From Taudactylus pleione (lineage: Eukaryota; Chordata; Amphibia; Anura; Myobatrachidae), in contig JAUIMM010000202.1 in NCBI GenBank assembly GCA_031769625.1, forward strand, positions 10,588,001 to 10,652,000: 64,000 nt of DNA, written 5' to 3'. Shown in pieces: positions 1 through 10,280 of this stretch; position 1 is the first letter of the stretch; each line of letters starts with the position of its first letter. A program made the translations under genes and the position numbers. The notes under the pieces are model-generated. The model had not been told where the DNA came from and ran no database searches. It saw only the letters and a program-made list of their open reading frames with translations.

Positions 1-454
1 CTGGCTCATGAGAATTACCTAAATCCTTTACAAATATCTGGCACTTTGCTAGTTCTTTCCTAGGGTCAGGGAAATCTGTCATTATGGAATGTAGTTCTGC
101 TCTTGTCCATGGACAATGCATCGCTACATTCCTTGTGGCCACTACACTATGTGCGTCCGGATTCCCATTGGGAACAGTTATTGTCCGGACGGGATGAATG
201 CCTGCCACAATGCTACCTTTGGCCTGATTACCTGTTTGAGGGTTCAGCCTACTACTACTATGTATGGTATTAACAAAATCCGCTACTGTTACAGCGGGTG
301 TTAATACCTCCTGCACTATCAATGATGGGGCTACCTCTACTATTGGTACTGGTGGGGCAGCTACCAGTGCTTGCTGTGATGGTACATTTAACATTTGGGC
401 AACATGGGAAAGAGCTGACATTACAACAGGTTCATCATCTGCATCAAAAAACAT
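1..454 (-). CDS. Endogenous retrovirus gag, 5' part (partial, runs off window)
   Basis: The minus strand is open from an ATG at 454 to the window edge, about 151 codons, and an in-frame stop lies just upstream (471-473). The translation is rich in Pro and Val in its first two thirds. It then reads CPWTRAELHSIM followed by DFPDPRKELAKC, a pattern typical of the start of the retroviral Gag capsid domain. Gag forms the virion core. The likely leader and a primer binding site lie upstream on the same strand (2,019-2,036), which fits the 5' end of a provirus. The 454 start is my choice because no other ATG follows the upstream stop; a matrix region seems short, so the true start may have been lost. 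No protease or polymerase can be seen because the element leaves the window. Confidence 0.62.
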   Translation of the reverse strand, partial: MFFDADDEPVVMSALSHVAQMLNVPSQQALVAAPPVPIVEVAPSLIVQEVLTPAVTVADFVNTIHSSSRLNPQTGNQAKGSIVAGIHPVRTITVPNGNPDAHSVVATRNVAMHCPWTRAELHSIMTDFPDPRKELAKCQIFVKDLGNSHEP

Positions 455-2018
455 GTTCCTTATAGTTGCTTAGGAGAGGGTACAAGTTACTTGTTAAATT
501 TTTATGATTTTTGAGATCGACTGTACCTTGACCCCCATCAGCATAGTGCGGAGGTGGTGTGCATGCGCTACTACAATACCTTCCGCAACACTACCTTGCT
601 GTGCATGCGCTCTGTTTTGCAGGGCACACACGCTATTTAGCATTGCGTATGCACTCCCTTGTATCGTGGGCGTGATGCTAGTTAGCATCACGTGCACCCC
701 GCTAAGCCACATGTTTCACTCGTGCTGCCACAACTTTAAACTTTATACTTTTTCTTTAGAGATTTCACTAAACATATACTATTTCTAACATTATTCAGTA
801 CCTCTGAATCAAAGCTACCAATTTTAGGAAAAGGTGTTCTTCATTTCTTGGTCATCTTGACCCATATGTCACAGTACGCCGTAACGTATGCACCATACTT
901 TTTAAACATAACATACCTGGCCGACCCAAGTGGCCCTTCCATCAGCAGCACATCATCGGCCATTTCCAGAGATTGCTTCGCACCCATCTGAGAAAACGCT
1001 TAGCAATTTCTAGAAAATTTCGAATGGTGAATGATTTTCAGAGAGCTACGTTCACGCACTCCCTCCCATTATGCACAGTCGGCCCGCCGGGCGTTACAGT
1101 CGGCTTGCACAATGAGGAGCAGAATAACCACCTATTGTAAATTATTCTACCTGCGGCGAATTCAAACCAAGTTGAACCGCTTGCTTCATCCCGTTATGCA
1201 CCATTTTCCCGATAAGCGATATGGTCCATGTGCATAAGCGAGGAGTAAAATAACGCCTAGCGAATTATTTTACTTGTTATGAATTTAACTCCAAGCTTCA
1301 CCACTCGCTTCCTACTTTGAGTTTACTCCCAGCTGGTAGCATCTAGGAGTTCCAATAACTCCTAACCTTGCCAGCAGTTTCACTCCCACAACAACCCACT
1401 TCACAATCACAGTTTATATAACTATGTGGTTAGATCGCATTGCCCAAAGAACCTAACTGATCAATAGACTTTGCGATTAATGGGTGCCATACCAAGAAAC
1501 CCCTTAGTTTCTCGATAACCACAATGTACCTGCTTTGTACACTGGCCCAGTAGTTTGTATGGCCCCGTCAGGCACCTACCGAGTTTCCACTGAGGTTTAA
1601 CAGACAGTAACCTCCACTTTTTAGGCTTAAGAGACAGTAGCCTTCACAATCACACGTTTCAATTACAAACACCTTTTCCCTAAATATAGCAGTGTAATTC
1701 AGAGGGTTTAACAAGCAATCATGCTTTGAATACAATGACTGGTTGAACACGTGGCAGCAATACAGGAAATATGCGTATGCTATTGTGCGACTTACCCCCT
1801 AACACAAACTTTAACAATGAAAGAAAACAAACTTTTCCTTCCTTGTCCTTGGATTCTAATCAATGCTCCTTGTACTCACACAATAACGGATATCGGTCAC
1901 TCAACATCAAGTGGTAGCAGGTTTTCGGACACAGTGCATCCTTTCCTGCATATGGCGCCATCCACCCTTTGGAGAAAGATCGATAACCATGTGTTACCGT
2001 ATTATTAGGTAGCGTGAC
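455..2018 (-). other. Probable retroviral leader between primer site and gag; no gene
   Basis: No convincing coding sequence on either strand; the short ORFs here have no recognisable domain. By position it is the untranslated leader of the minus-strand provirus. At about 1.5 kb it is longer than most retroviral leaders, so an insertion or an undetected degraded gag N-terminus may be included. Confidence 0.35.
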
Positions 2019-2055
2019 CTCCCCGACGAGCCCCCAACTATGAATACCTAATAAT
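2001..2055. repeat. 11-bp inverted repeat enclosing the primer binding site
   Basis: ATTATTAGGTA (2,001-2,011) and its exact complement TACCTAATAAT (2,045-2,055) flank the putative primer site, so RNA from this region could form a stem with the primer site in the loop. One arm lies in the presumed U5 and the other in the leader. Confidence 0.6.
2019..2036 (-). promoter_or_regulatory. Putative retroviral primer binding site (tRNA-Pro type)
   Basis: Read on the minus strand this starts TGGGGGCTCGTC and continues GGGGAG. The established tRNA-Pro primer site of gammaretrovirus-like elements starts with the same 12 bases. It lies upstream of the gag fragment on the same strand. A plausible LTR end (plus-strand TG at 2,041) is only four bases further. 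Confidence 0.6.
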
Positions 2056-2836
2056 CTATACACCCTAAATGTCGCTATTTAGCGTTGTAAGTCGCACAAG
2101 AAATAATTGCTTTCCAGACTTTGAATGTGGTTCCAAAGCACAAAAAGTTGTTATTCACATAAAAAGCATTTAGTTACATGCTGTGATCTAAATACAATTA
2201 GCGCAAAAGATTATACATAAACAAGGTACAGTCGATACATACGCAGGCGCACCGGTCCCAGTTACAGTCATCAATCCTGAGGTCTGTGGTCATCGAAGAG
2301 AATGGCTACTAACTGGGACCGGGACACAGGCTATATTCCCTAACAGATCATGATAACAATGTAGACAGACAAACATAATTCCATTGGTTCTTGCTCTTGG
2401 TCTTTGTAGTACGCTGTAGTTCATAGGACAGTTCACTGGGGGTATGTCCCAATTCTCCAGATTACATTGTCTTTCTTTAATTGATTTAAACTAGTTAGAG
2501 ATACTACATTACAGTGTTTACATTCTAACCAATAATTTCCTATATTCCATAACTATTGAATGCCAGATGCGATTCCCTCGCTGATAAGTTCAGATATCTG
2601 GAAATAAACAGTGTGTCAGTTTAGTACCAAACATGCCATGTCTATCATGTTGTACACCATTAATATCAAATACATGCATTTTACATCATAATTACTAACT
2701 TTAATATAAACCATAATGTGCAGGAACCTTTTATGAGTGCGTGTATATTTATGATTATATGTGTGTGTTTCTATTTACAAATGCAACTGTATATATATGT
2801 GTGCACGCATTGTGGATACCCATGTGATCATTTAAG

Positions 2837-2870
<34 letters not shown>

Positions 2871-3482
2871 CATAGCTTCACACTGGTTAATATTAATATT
2901 ACTTCTGTCTAAACTAAAAGAATGACAGTCAATGGAGTTTGTCCTGTTCATAGATGGAGCAAGCTTTGGCAAACAGTCTGATAATTTTAACAAAAGGCTC
3001 TCCTATGTTTATCCAGAATACAACTGTTAATTCTACTTAACCACATCAGCATTGGAAACAAGGCCTACAATTGTTAAACGATAGCTAAACGTCTAACCAT
3101 TGTTTCCAAATCCACATTCAGCATATAAGTGTCTGTGTTATACTTCAATTGTCACAGACACACTGTATCTAGTTGCAGAGCAAACACTCACAGTATCTTT
3201 GTGTATTCTTAATTATTTGTCACAAACATGTCCACAAGACATGTCTGTCATCACTCAATATATGAAGTCTTTAAATATATATATTTATATGTATATTCGT
3301 GCGTATGGGGTATGATAGGATTTTAAACAGTATGCGGTGGCAATGCGATCGCATGATGCTAATAATAGTATATTAGCATTGCACACAATGGTTTCATGCT
3401 GATGTTGCAAGATGGCGTCATCAGGGGCAACCTAAAATGGTGTCGCTTGATATTAATTTTAAGATCTGGTCTCAGCCAATCA
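2056..3482. other. No gene; presumed LTR remnant then unique DNA with a TA microsatellite
   Basis: If the provirus assignment is right, the first few hundred bases are the 5' LTR on the minus strand. I could not find its far end or a clear polyadenylation signal. A (TA)n run lies near 2,838-2,862. The short ORFs here are low-complexity Tyr/Ile translations of this repeat. Nothing else is recognisable. Confidence 0.4.
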
Positions 3483-3496
3483 TCCGGCTTTGACAG

Positions 3497-3541
<45 letters not shown>
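3497..3541. repeat. (TA)n(CA)n microsatellite
   Basis: A compound dinucleotide run: TA repeats, then about 17 CA units. Confidence 0.95.
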
Positions 3542-3543
<2 letters not shown>

Positions 3544-3598
3544 TTATTTTGGACCGCCTAGCAGATCTGGCCAGAGGGGGTTATCACAGCAGGACATA

Positions 3599-4680
3599 AT
3601 GCCCCCTTTGGGGTTGACACATCAAATTCAGGAGATACTGGTACCTCCTGTACCTCCACCATGGGTAGACGCACTCTCTAACTCGGTACAGAGTCTGATG
3701 GCTACATCTCATGCCTTTCAAACCATGTTGCAAGGTGGGGAACCTCTACCCAGTAAACCTTTTACACGTCCTGTGTTATCATCACAGATGTTGATCTCTC
3801 TAACCCTGACTCTCCTCCGAAGGAGGATGAGAGTCGGTCAGAAATTGTTATTACTGCTTGGTGCAAGCTGTCAGATCCATCTTATTAATAGAAGATGACG
3901 AGCCAGCCTCTAAACCAAGCACCCTCTGTTTAAACGACAGTACTGTAGCTTCAGCAGAATTCCCTCTATCGGATCATCTAGCTGAACTCATGGCTGCAGT
4001 CTGGCATTCGCCTGGTAAGAGATTTCATACTGACCTCATGTTACTCTTTTCCTGTGGCTCATTGTGCAAAATGGGAAACACCCCCTGCAGTGGATTCACA
4101 TGTTACGCATTTAATTAAAAGCGATAAGTTGCCTATTCCTAGGGTTACTTCCTTGAGGGATTCTACGGATAGGAAAGTGGAAGCTTGCCTGAAATCGATA
4201 TACTCTCTTTCAGGGGACATTACCCGTCCAATCATGACCATTGCATGGGTGGCTAAAGCTATAGAGAACTGGGCTGATGCACTTGAAGACTTTTTTCCCT
4301 CAGATGCTTCTAGGGATCAGATGTCTTTTGTTGCTCACATTCGAGATGCAGCCTCCTATGTTAGAGAAGCGTCCGTGGATGCCAGGATCCTAACCTCCAG
4401 AGTCTCAGAAGTGGCTTTGTCTGCCCACCGTACCCTGTGGCTACGCTCATGGAAGGCAGATGCAGATTCCAAGAAAGGCCTAGAAGGGTTACCCTACAAT
4501 GGGGAGATCTTGTTTGGCTCAGACCCTGACAAGTTTGTAACCACATTGGCAGCATCAGAATTTACATTTCTGCCTTCAGAAACTACATCTAACCCAGGAC
4601 CAAGCAGACCTGGAACACCAAATGCCCTGCTTCAAAGCCCGAGGATAAACCCTCAGCCTGACAGAACAGGCCTCCCTCTG
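3599..4680 (+). pseudogene. DIRS gag-like protein remnant, copy A
   Basis: Three overlapping frames (from 3,599, around 3,890 and from 4,054) together align with the copy 1 Gag. Shared blocks include PPAVDSHVTHL, TDRKVEACLKS, WVAKAIENWADALE and LWLRSWKADADSKKGLEGLP. This is the nucleocapsid-like first ORF of the retroelement; its function is known only by analogy with other gag genes. At least two frameshifts separate the blocks, and the N-terminal Cys-rich part seen in copy 1 is missing. The stretch corresponding to the G homopolymer of the other copies reads as a short GGGG and stays in frame here. Confidence 0.75.
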
Positions 4681-5830
4681 GGATATCCCAGAGTGGGAGG
4701 CCAACTTCTTCAGTTTGCCCAGTGCTGGTATCAAACCACCATGGATGCTCGCGTAAGAGGAGTGGTCTCTCACGGTATGCCCTCTCATTTCTCAGATGGC
4801 CTTCCCACCAATTTTTCTACGCAGACCCTCCTTCAGACCTGAACAAGGCCTTACAATACAGTCCTTGCTGTAAGCAGGGGGAATTGTGCCAGTTTCACTA
4901 TCTCAGTGAGGGACTGGTTAGTAGTCTACTCTCTTTCTAGTTCAGAAGCCGATTGGGTCTCATTGGTCTATCCTCAACCTCAAATTCTTGAATGAAATCC
5001 TCGGGGTACTCAGGTTCAGAATGGAAACCCTACGCTCCATCATCCTAGCAATGGAGTCTGGGGTCTTCATGGAATCTCTGGATATTCAGGACGCATACCT
5101 ACAGGTACCAATAGTGCCCTCACATCAGTGATATTTCCAGTTTGCTATACAGCAACACTTCCAATTTCAGGCTCTGCCCTTTGGACTATCCAGAGCTCCA
5201 TGGGTGTTTACCAAAATTATGGCTATCATGGCGGCCCACCTAATGTACATGGTCAGGGTGGCCGACTGTTGCCATATCTGGATGACCTCCTGCTCTTAGC
5301 ATGATCCCCAGAAGTGCTTCACCGCCATCTGCAGCTAACCATTGCTTTCCTTCACAATCATGGATGGTTAATCAACTGAAAAAAGTCCTCCCTGAATACC
5401 TCACAGAGAATGATTCAACTGGGAGCCCTGTTGGATTCTCAAGATCAGAGAATATTTTTGACATCAGACAAGATATCCACACTTCAACTACGAGTGCGCA
5501 GATGTCTCCACAGTTTCTGAGTGTCGATCCACTCAGCAGTGCAGGTTCTGGGATCCATGGTGTCCAGCTTCGACATGGTGGAATATACTCAGTTCTATTC
5601 CAGGCCTTTGCCCCCTTTTGGATACCGGACTGGGTAATCGTAACAACGGACGCCAGTCTCTGGGGCTGGGACGAAGTGACCGGCCCTCACTACTTTCAGG
5701 GCTGTTGGATAGCAGTCGAAGCAATTCTTCCAATCAACAGATTGGAACTTCAGGCTGTATACAGGGCCCTCATGATGGCAGGACACATTCTTCATGGAAA
5801 TCAGACTCCTTGTTTGTGCGCTGTGGTTTT
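4680..5830 (+). pseudogene. DIRS reverse transcriptase/RNase H remnant, copy A
   Basis: Recognisable pieces in changing frames include LGYPRVGGQLLQFAQCW (about 4,680), a MESLDIQDAYLQVPI-like palm segment (about 5,060-5,120), an FQFQALPFGLSRAPWVF-like block (about 5,160) and a degraded YLDDLLL active-site box (about 5,270-5,300). RNase H follows with TTDASLWGWDEV (about 5,643) and INRLELQAVYRAL (about 5,735). The family copies the element's RNA into DNA. Multiple stops and shifts make it inactive. It ends abruptly near 5,815 where recombinase sequence begins. Confidence 0.75.
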
Positions 5831-6121
5831 CACAAGAACAAAAAAAAAAACATTCGCTAGATGGCTTCGTATGACTATCTCAGAAGCTTAGACGCAGGCA
5901 GGCCTGCCTATTCTGACTTCTGTTAAGGCTCATTCTACTCGGTCTGTGGGCCCCTTGTGGGCAGCTCGCTATGGCACCTCGGCTGTTCAGCTTTGTAAGG
6001 TGGCCACGTGGTCTTCCATCCAGATCTTTCTAAGGTTCTATGCATTTGATACCTTTGCCTCTCAGGATGCTTCCTTTGGGTACCGGATTCTCCTCTCAGT
6101 GCAGGAGCGTCCCCACCCTTA
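5818..6121 (+). pseudogene. DIRS tyrosine recombinase, C-terminal half, copy A
   Basis: The translation matches the copy 1 recombinase from its FVLYGFRKKG region onwards. It keeps the catalytic HxxR box (HSTRSVGPLWA, about 5,930-5,960) and a late Tyr (FYAFDTF, about 6,035) expected to be the DNA-linking residue. It ends SVQERPHP then stop at 6,121. Two stops and frameshifts interrupt it. The N-terminal half, including the first catalytic Arg, is deleted. This enzyme class integrates circular DNA by site-specific recombination. Confidence 0.75.
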
Positions 6122-6500
6122 AAAGGACTGCTTTGGGACATCACCAAGGTCTCCCTGTGGAGCCTATGGACCCGCCCTGACACACCTGGCTTCTTATGGG
6201 CTATGTTATTGGTCACGGGTTTCCCGTCTCCTTCTCTGTGAGTGTGATTTTTGAGTGTTTCAGTCTTCTTTCTCTTTCTTTCCTGCTCCGGCCTTTGGCT
6301 ACTTGCAAACTGATGTGCCTCTGGCTTGGGGGCGGGGTGTAGGGAGAGTGGACCCAGTGCATCCTGGGAGCTGAAAGCTTTAACTGCGTGGTGCCCGGAC
6401 TTGGTTCTCATCACTACACCCCAAGGTCTCCCTGTGGACCCTATGCACTTCGAAGAAAAGGAGTTAACAAAAGTAAGTTCTTACCATAAATCTGATAATT
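6100..6500 (+). repeat. Half internal complementary region plus terminal repeat of DIRS copy A
   Basis: 6,122-6,175 (CTTTGGGACATC, then ACCAAGGTCTCC) matches one half of the internal complementary region of copy 1. 6,320-6,490 matches its terminal inverted repeat: GGGGCGGGGTGTAGG, GCATCCTGGGAGCTGAAAGC, then GTAAGTTCTTACCAT at the outer end. The second half of the internal region is not visible. Confidence 0.75.
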
Positions 6501-7505
6501 TTAAATATATATATGTAAAAAAGATGGATGCTCCAGTAGTCCAATGTAGGTAGAGTCCCAGAAATGAAACAATGTCGGTGGTCAACATTTACAATGTCAA
6601 CAGCATTGATAACCTCATTAATATTGACGCCTACAAAATGTTTGCATTATCAGAATATAGACATTGCAAATGTTGATTTTGTCATAAGATGATATTTCCA
6701 GCAGGGTTAGGGTTGCCGTTATGATTATGGACAGGAGAAGAAAATCTGCATGACGACATTGTAACAATGTCGACATAACATCCGTGTCAACTAGCTGAAT
6801 TTCATCATGGTCAATGTCAACATCATTTACATGATGATTGTTAACATTGTAACTGTCTAATTAATGTATCAAACCCTTTTGAACCATACCTTGGAGTACC
6901 ATTCACATCAGCAATCCATCCATCCATCCATGCACATAATGGGTCTGATTCTGGGACAGATGGATCTCTGTCCAAAGCATAGATGGCGAGTGTTTGCATA
7001 CAGCGCATCCGCAGATGTAAATGGAAGGTTTTTTCCGAACCTCTGTGCTATTCTAGACAGACTAAACTTTTCCAGATCTGTCTTTCCATGAAATAGGGCA
7101 TTTTGAAGCGGGAACTGGGCGGTGACAATGTAATCGCATGTAACCAACCTCACTTGTCCGAGTTTCATGGGCGTGTTGTGGGCATATATCTAAGCTCCAT
7201 GCGATTCTGTGTCATATCTGCAGGTATGGTACGCCTGTTACTGACAGATCTCTTGCACCCAGCATGGTCTGATGCAAGTGCTGATACTAATGACGACAGT
7301 CGCAGAGGGTGGTATAAATTCATTGGGCGGTATAGGTTTCCGCTTGCAGATGCAAGAACCCCCACATTAGTGCTACAGATTGTTTGTATCCAGCTGGAGA
7401 CTCCTCTTATTTAACAATACATATATCTATATATTTATTTATCTGATGGTGGGCTATTTAATATAATAGTGGTGCTCCAAGGGAGGGTACTTCACGCATA
7501 CACAC
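6501..7505. other. No gene; unique or old repeat DNA
   Basis: 6,560-6,860 contains many scattered copies of words such as AATGTCGAC and TGTCAACA on both strands, suggesting an old palindromic element. A short ATCC run is at about 6,913-6,931. No protein domain is recognisable. Confidence 0.4.
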
Positions 7506-7674
7506 CTGCAAAGCAGGGGTGAGCGGGTTCGGATTTCTGAAATCCGAGCCCCCCCGAGCCCCCCCCCGAGCCCCCCCGATCCGAGTCAGGCTCGACTTTT
7601 CCCGCCTGACTCGGATCTGAAATCGAGGCAAAACGTCATCATCCCGCCTTCCGGGTCTCGCGGGTTTTGGATCC

Positions 7675-7682
7675 TATATAAG
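7675..7682 (+). promoter_or_regulatory. TATA box of the H1 transposase promoter
   Basis: TATATAAG sits in a GC-rich stretch near the left end of H1, 2.6 kb upstream of the transposase ATG. Transcription would start around 7,705-7,712 in a pyrimidine-rich CCATTTTCTCACTC context. The distance to the ATG implies a long leader or an intron removing the array. Confidence 0.55.
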
Positions 7683-7835
7683 GTACCCGTGTTGGCGCCA
7701 TTTTCTCACTCAGCTGTGGACAGTGAAGAGGGAGGGTGGGAGTTAGGGCTGGCTGGGCTGTGTAGTGTAGTGTTGTAGTGTAGTGTAGTCAGGGCCGAAA
7801 CTAGGATTTTTGTCACCAGGGGCAAGACAGTAATT

Positions 7836-8222
7836 TGGCGCCCCCAATGTAATACCCCTTGCAGTAGTGCCCATATTGTAATGCCCCCATAGTAATGCCC
7901 ATATGTTAATACCCCCATAGTAATGCCCTGTAGTGCCCACCATACAGTAATGCCCCTGTAGTGCCCATGCTCCCATATTAATGCCCCTGTAGTGCCCATG
8001 CTTTCATAGTAATGCCCCTGTAGTGCCCATGCTCTCATAGTAATGCCCCTGTATTGCCCATGCCCCATAGTAATATCCCTGTAGTGCCCTTACAGTAATG
8101 CCCCTGTAGTGCTCATGCCCCCACAGTAATGCCCCTGTGGTAATGCCCCTGTAGTGCCCATGCCCCAATAGTAATGCCCCTGTGGTAATGCCCCTGCCCC
8201 CATAATAATGCCCCTGTAGTGC
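7836..8222. repeat. Minisatellite in N1 (TAATGCCCCTGTAGTGCCCATG-type units)
   Basis: About a dozen imperfect units built from AGTAATGCCCCTGT and AGTGCCCATGC blocks. Unit length varies because the half-units are shuffled. Confidence 0.9.
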
Positions 8223-8406
8223 AGCTTATTAAAAAAAAATACTTACCTTGAACCCCGCTCCTGCATCCAGCGTCGCGTCCGGTCTGCCGGCTGCTCCTTG
8301 GAACTATGGGGGAGATGTCATGATGTCTCCCCCATAGTGCCCGTGGGGAGAGCCGGAAGCTGGAGTTCGGGAGAGAACTCCAGCCTCCGGCTCCAGCTAC
8401 ACCGCG

Positions 8407-8484
8407 TCGCTGCAGAGAAGGAGCCGGGCGCCCGCTGGTAATAAATATTACCAGCGGACGTCCGGCTTGGAGCCTCTCTGCAGC
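8407..8484. repeat. Long hairpin in N1
   Basis: CCGCTGGTAATA (8,432-8,443) and its exact complement (8,446-8,457) are separated by two A residues. The stem continues outward, imperfectly, to CGCTGCAGAGA / TCTCTGCAGCG. A second hairpin is at 8,303-8,338, with arms ACTATGGGGGAGA and its exact complement. Confidence 0.85.
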
Positions 8485-8774
8485 GCCGGGCTGGAGGTCA
8501 CTGGCACCAGGTACAGCGGCTCACCCGGTGCACGTGCACCTCCAGCCCCCCCCCTAGTTGCGGCCCTGAGTGTAGTGCAGTGTAGTGTTGTGCTGTGCTG
8601 CGCTGTGCTGCTGTTGTCCATAGGGGCTGTGTCCACTACTTCAAAGTCCATAGGGGCTGGCTGGACTGTGTTGTGCAGTCAGTTGTCCATAGGGGCTGTG
8701 TCCACTCCAAAGTCCTGTGCAGTGTCCCAGTCCTAAAGGGGTGCTGTAGTGTTGTCCAGGGGGTGCTCTGTCCG

Positions 8775-10260
8775 TCAGGGGTGCTCCCCCCAAGTGCTAA
8801 AAAAAATTTTTTTTTCTGTGTTTGTGAATTGTGTGCACTGTGGCTGCACTTGCATCAACAAAGGAGCAGCGCCAAGCGTGCGCCTGTGTCCCATAAGTAA
8901 AAGGCCGGCTGGCTTGTCCGTTAAAGGGTGCTGTAACCCCCAAAGGGCACTCCAAACAAAATAAAAAAAATATTTTTTTTGTTTGTGAATTGTGTACGCA
9001 GTAGCCGCAGGTGCATCAACAAAGTAGTGCCAAGCGTGCGCCTGTGTCCCATAAATAAAGGGCCGGCTGGATTGACCGCTAAAGGGTGCTGTAACCCCCA
9101 AAGGGCACTCCAAACAAAATAAAAAAATATTTTCTGTGTTTGTGAATTGTGTGCGCAGTAGCCGCACGTGCATCAACAAAGTAGTGCCAAGCGTGCGCCT
9201 GTGTCCCATAAGTAAAAGGCCGGTTGGCTTGTCCATTAAAGGGTGCTGTAACCCCCAAAGGGCACTCCAAACAAAATAAAAAAATATTTTTTTTTGTTTT
9301 TGAATTGTGTGCGCAGTAGCCGCACGTGCATCAACAAAGTAGTGCCAAGCGTGCGCCTGTGTCATAAGTAAAGGGCCAGCTGGCTTGTCCGTTAAAGGGT
9401 GCTGTAACCCCCAAAGTACACTCCAAACAAAATAAAAAAATATTTTCTGTGTTTGTGAATTGTGTGCGCAGTAGCCGAACGTGCATCAACAAAGTAGTGC
9501 CAAGCGTGCGCCTGTGTCCCATAAATAAACGGCTGGCTGGATTGACCGTTAAATGGTGCTGTAACCCCCAAAGTACACTCCAAACAAAATAAAAAAATAT
9601 TTTCTGTGTTTGTGAATTGTGTGCGCAGTAGCCGCATGTGCATCATCAAAGTAGTGCCAAGCGTGCGCCGGTGTCCCATAAATAAAGGGCCGGCTGGATT
9701 GACCGCTAAAGGGTGCTGTAACCCCCAAAGTACACTACAAACAAAATAAAAAAATATTTTCTGTGTTTGTGAATTGTGTGCGCAGTAGCCGCACGTGCAT
9801 CAACAAAGTATTGCCAAGCGTGCGCCTTTGTCCCATAAATAAAGGGCCGGCTGGATTGACCGCTAAAGGGTGCTGTAACCCCCAAAGGGCACTCCAAACA
9901 AAATAAAAAAATATATTTTTTTGTTTGTGAATTGTGTGCGCAGTAGCCGCACGTGCATCAACAAAGTAGTGGCAAGCGTGCGCCTGTGTCATAAGTAAAG
10001 GGCCGGCTGGCTTGTCCGTTAAGGGGTGCTGTAACCCACAAAGTACACTCCAAACAAAATAAAAAAAATATTTTCTGTGTTTGTGAATTGTGTGCACTGT
10101 GGCTGCACGTGCATCAACAAAGGAGCAGCGCCAAGTGTGCGCCTGTGTCCCATAAGTAAAGGGCAGGCTGGCTCATTTCTTAAAGGGTAGTGTAACCCAC
10201 AAAGTGCACTAGTCTCCAACAAAAATTATTTTCTGTGTTTGTGTGCGCCTTAGCCGCACG
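8775..10260. repeat. 157-bp tandem array (about nine units) upstream of H1 transposase
   Basis: The word TGAATTGTGTG recurs at about 8,825, 8,985, 9,143, 9,302, 9,454, 9,612, 9,770, 9,930 and 10,084, giving periods of 151-160 bp. Each unit contains an A-rich AATAAAAAAATATTTT tract, GCAGTAGCCGCACGTGCATC and a GGGTGCTGTAACCC block. A degenerate partial unit ends about 20 bases before the transposase ATG. Central units are very similar, suggesting recent homogenisation. Long minus-strand ORFs through the array are an artefact of the repetition. Confidence 0.93.
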
Positions 10261-10280
10261 TATATATCAATATAACATAA

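Larger units (their letters stand above)
3599..6500 (+). mobile_element. DIRS-type retroelement, copy A (degenerate, plus strand)
   Basis: Gag, reverse transcriptase/RNase H and tyrosine recombinase fragments follow each other, then a terminal repeat similar to those of copies 1 (30,319-36,167) and 2 (51,941-55,715). The 5' end is not identifiable: the first recognisable gag codons follow directly on a CA microsatellite. RNase H runs straight into the C-terminal half of the recombinase, so RNase H's end and the recombinase N-terminus are deleted. Many stops and frameshifts make this the oldest-looking of the three copies. Confidence 0.85.
7790..8568. mobile_element. N1: non-autonomous hAT element inserted in H1
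   Basis: Ends are CAGGGCCGAAACTAGG and CCTAGTTGCGGCCCTG, inverted repeats of each other. Both sides carry AGTGTAGT (7,782-7,789 and 8,569-8,576). The flanking DNA is itself a GTGTAGT repeat, so the duplication alone is weak evidence, but the termini are clear. A second member of the family lies at 36,319-37,129. No coding capacity; minus-strand ORFs here are translations of the internal minisatellite. Confidence 0.85.

Noticed and set aside
7706..8068. 120-codon Gly/His/Tyr-rich ORF
   Set aside because: Translation of the N1 minisatellite; no domain and no support from the other strand.
8775..10222. Chain of long minus-strand ORFs with repeated MGHRRTLGTTLL-like peptides
   Set aside because: They are translations of the 157-bp tandem array; the period varies and is not a multiple of three, there is no conserved start, and the plus-strand transposase explains the locus.
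8775..10260. Possible CRISPR array
   Set aside because: Units are contiguous 151-160-bp tandem repeats without unique spacers, in a vertebrate transposon.
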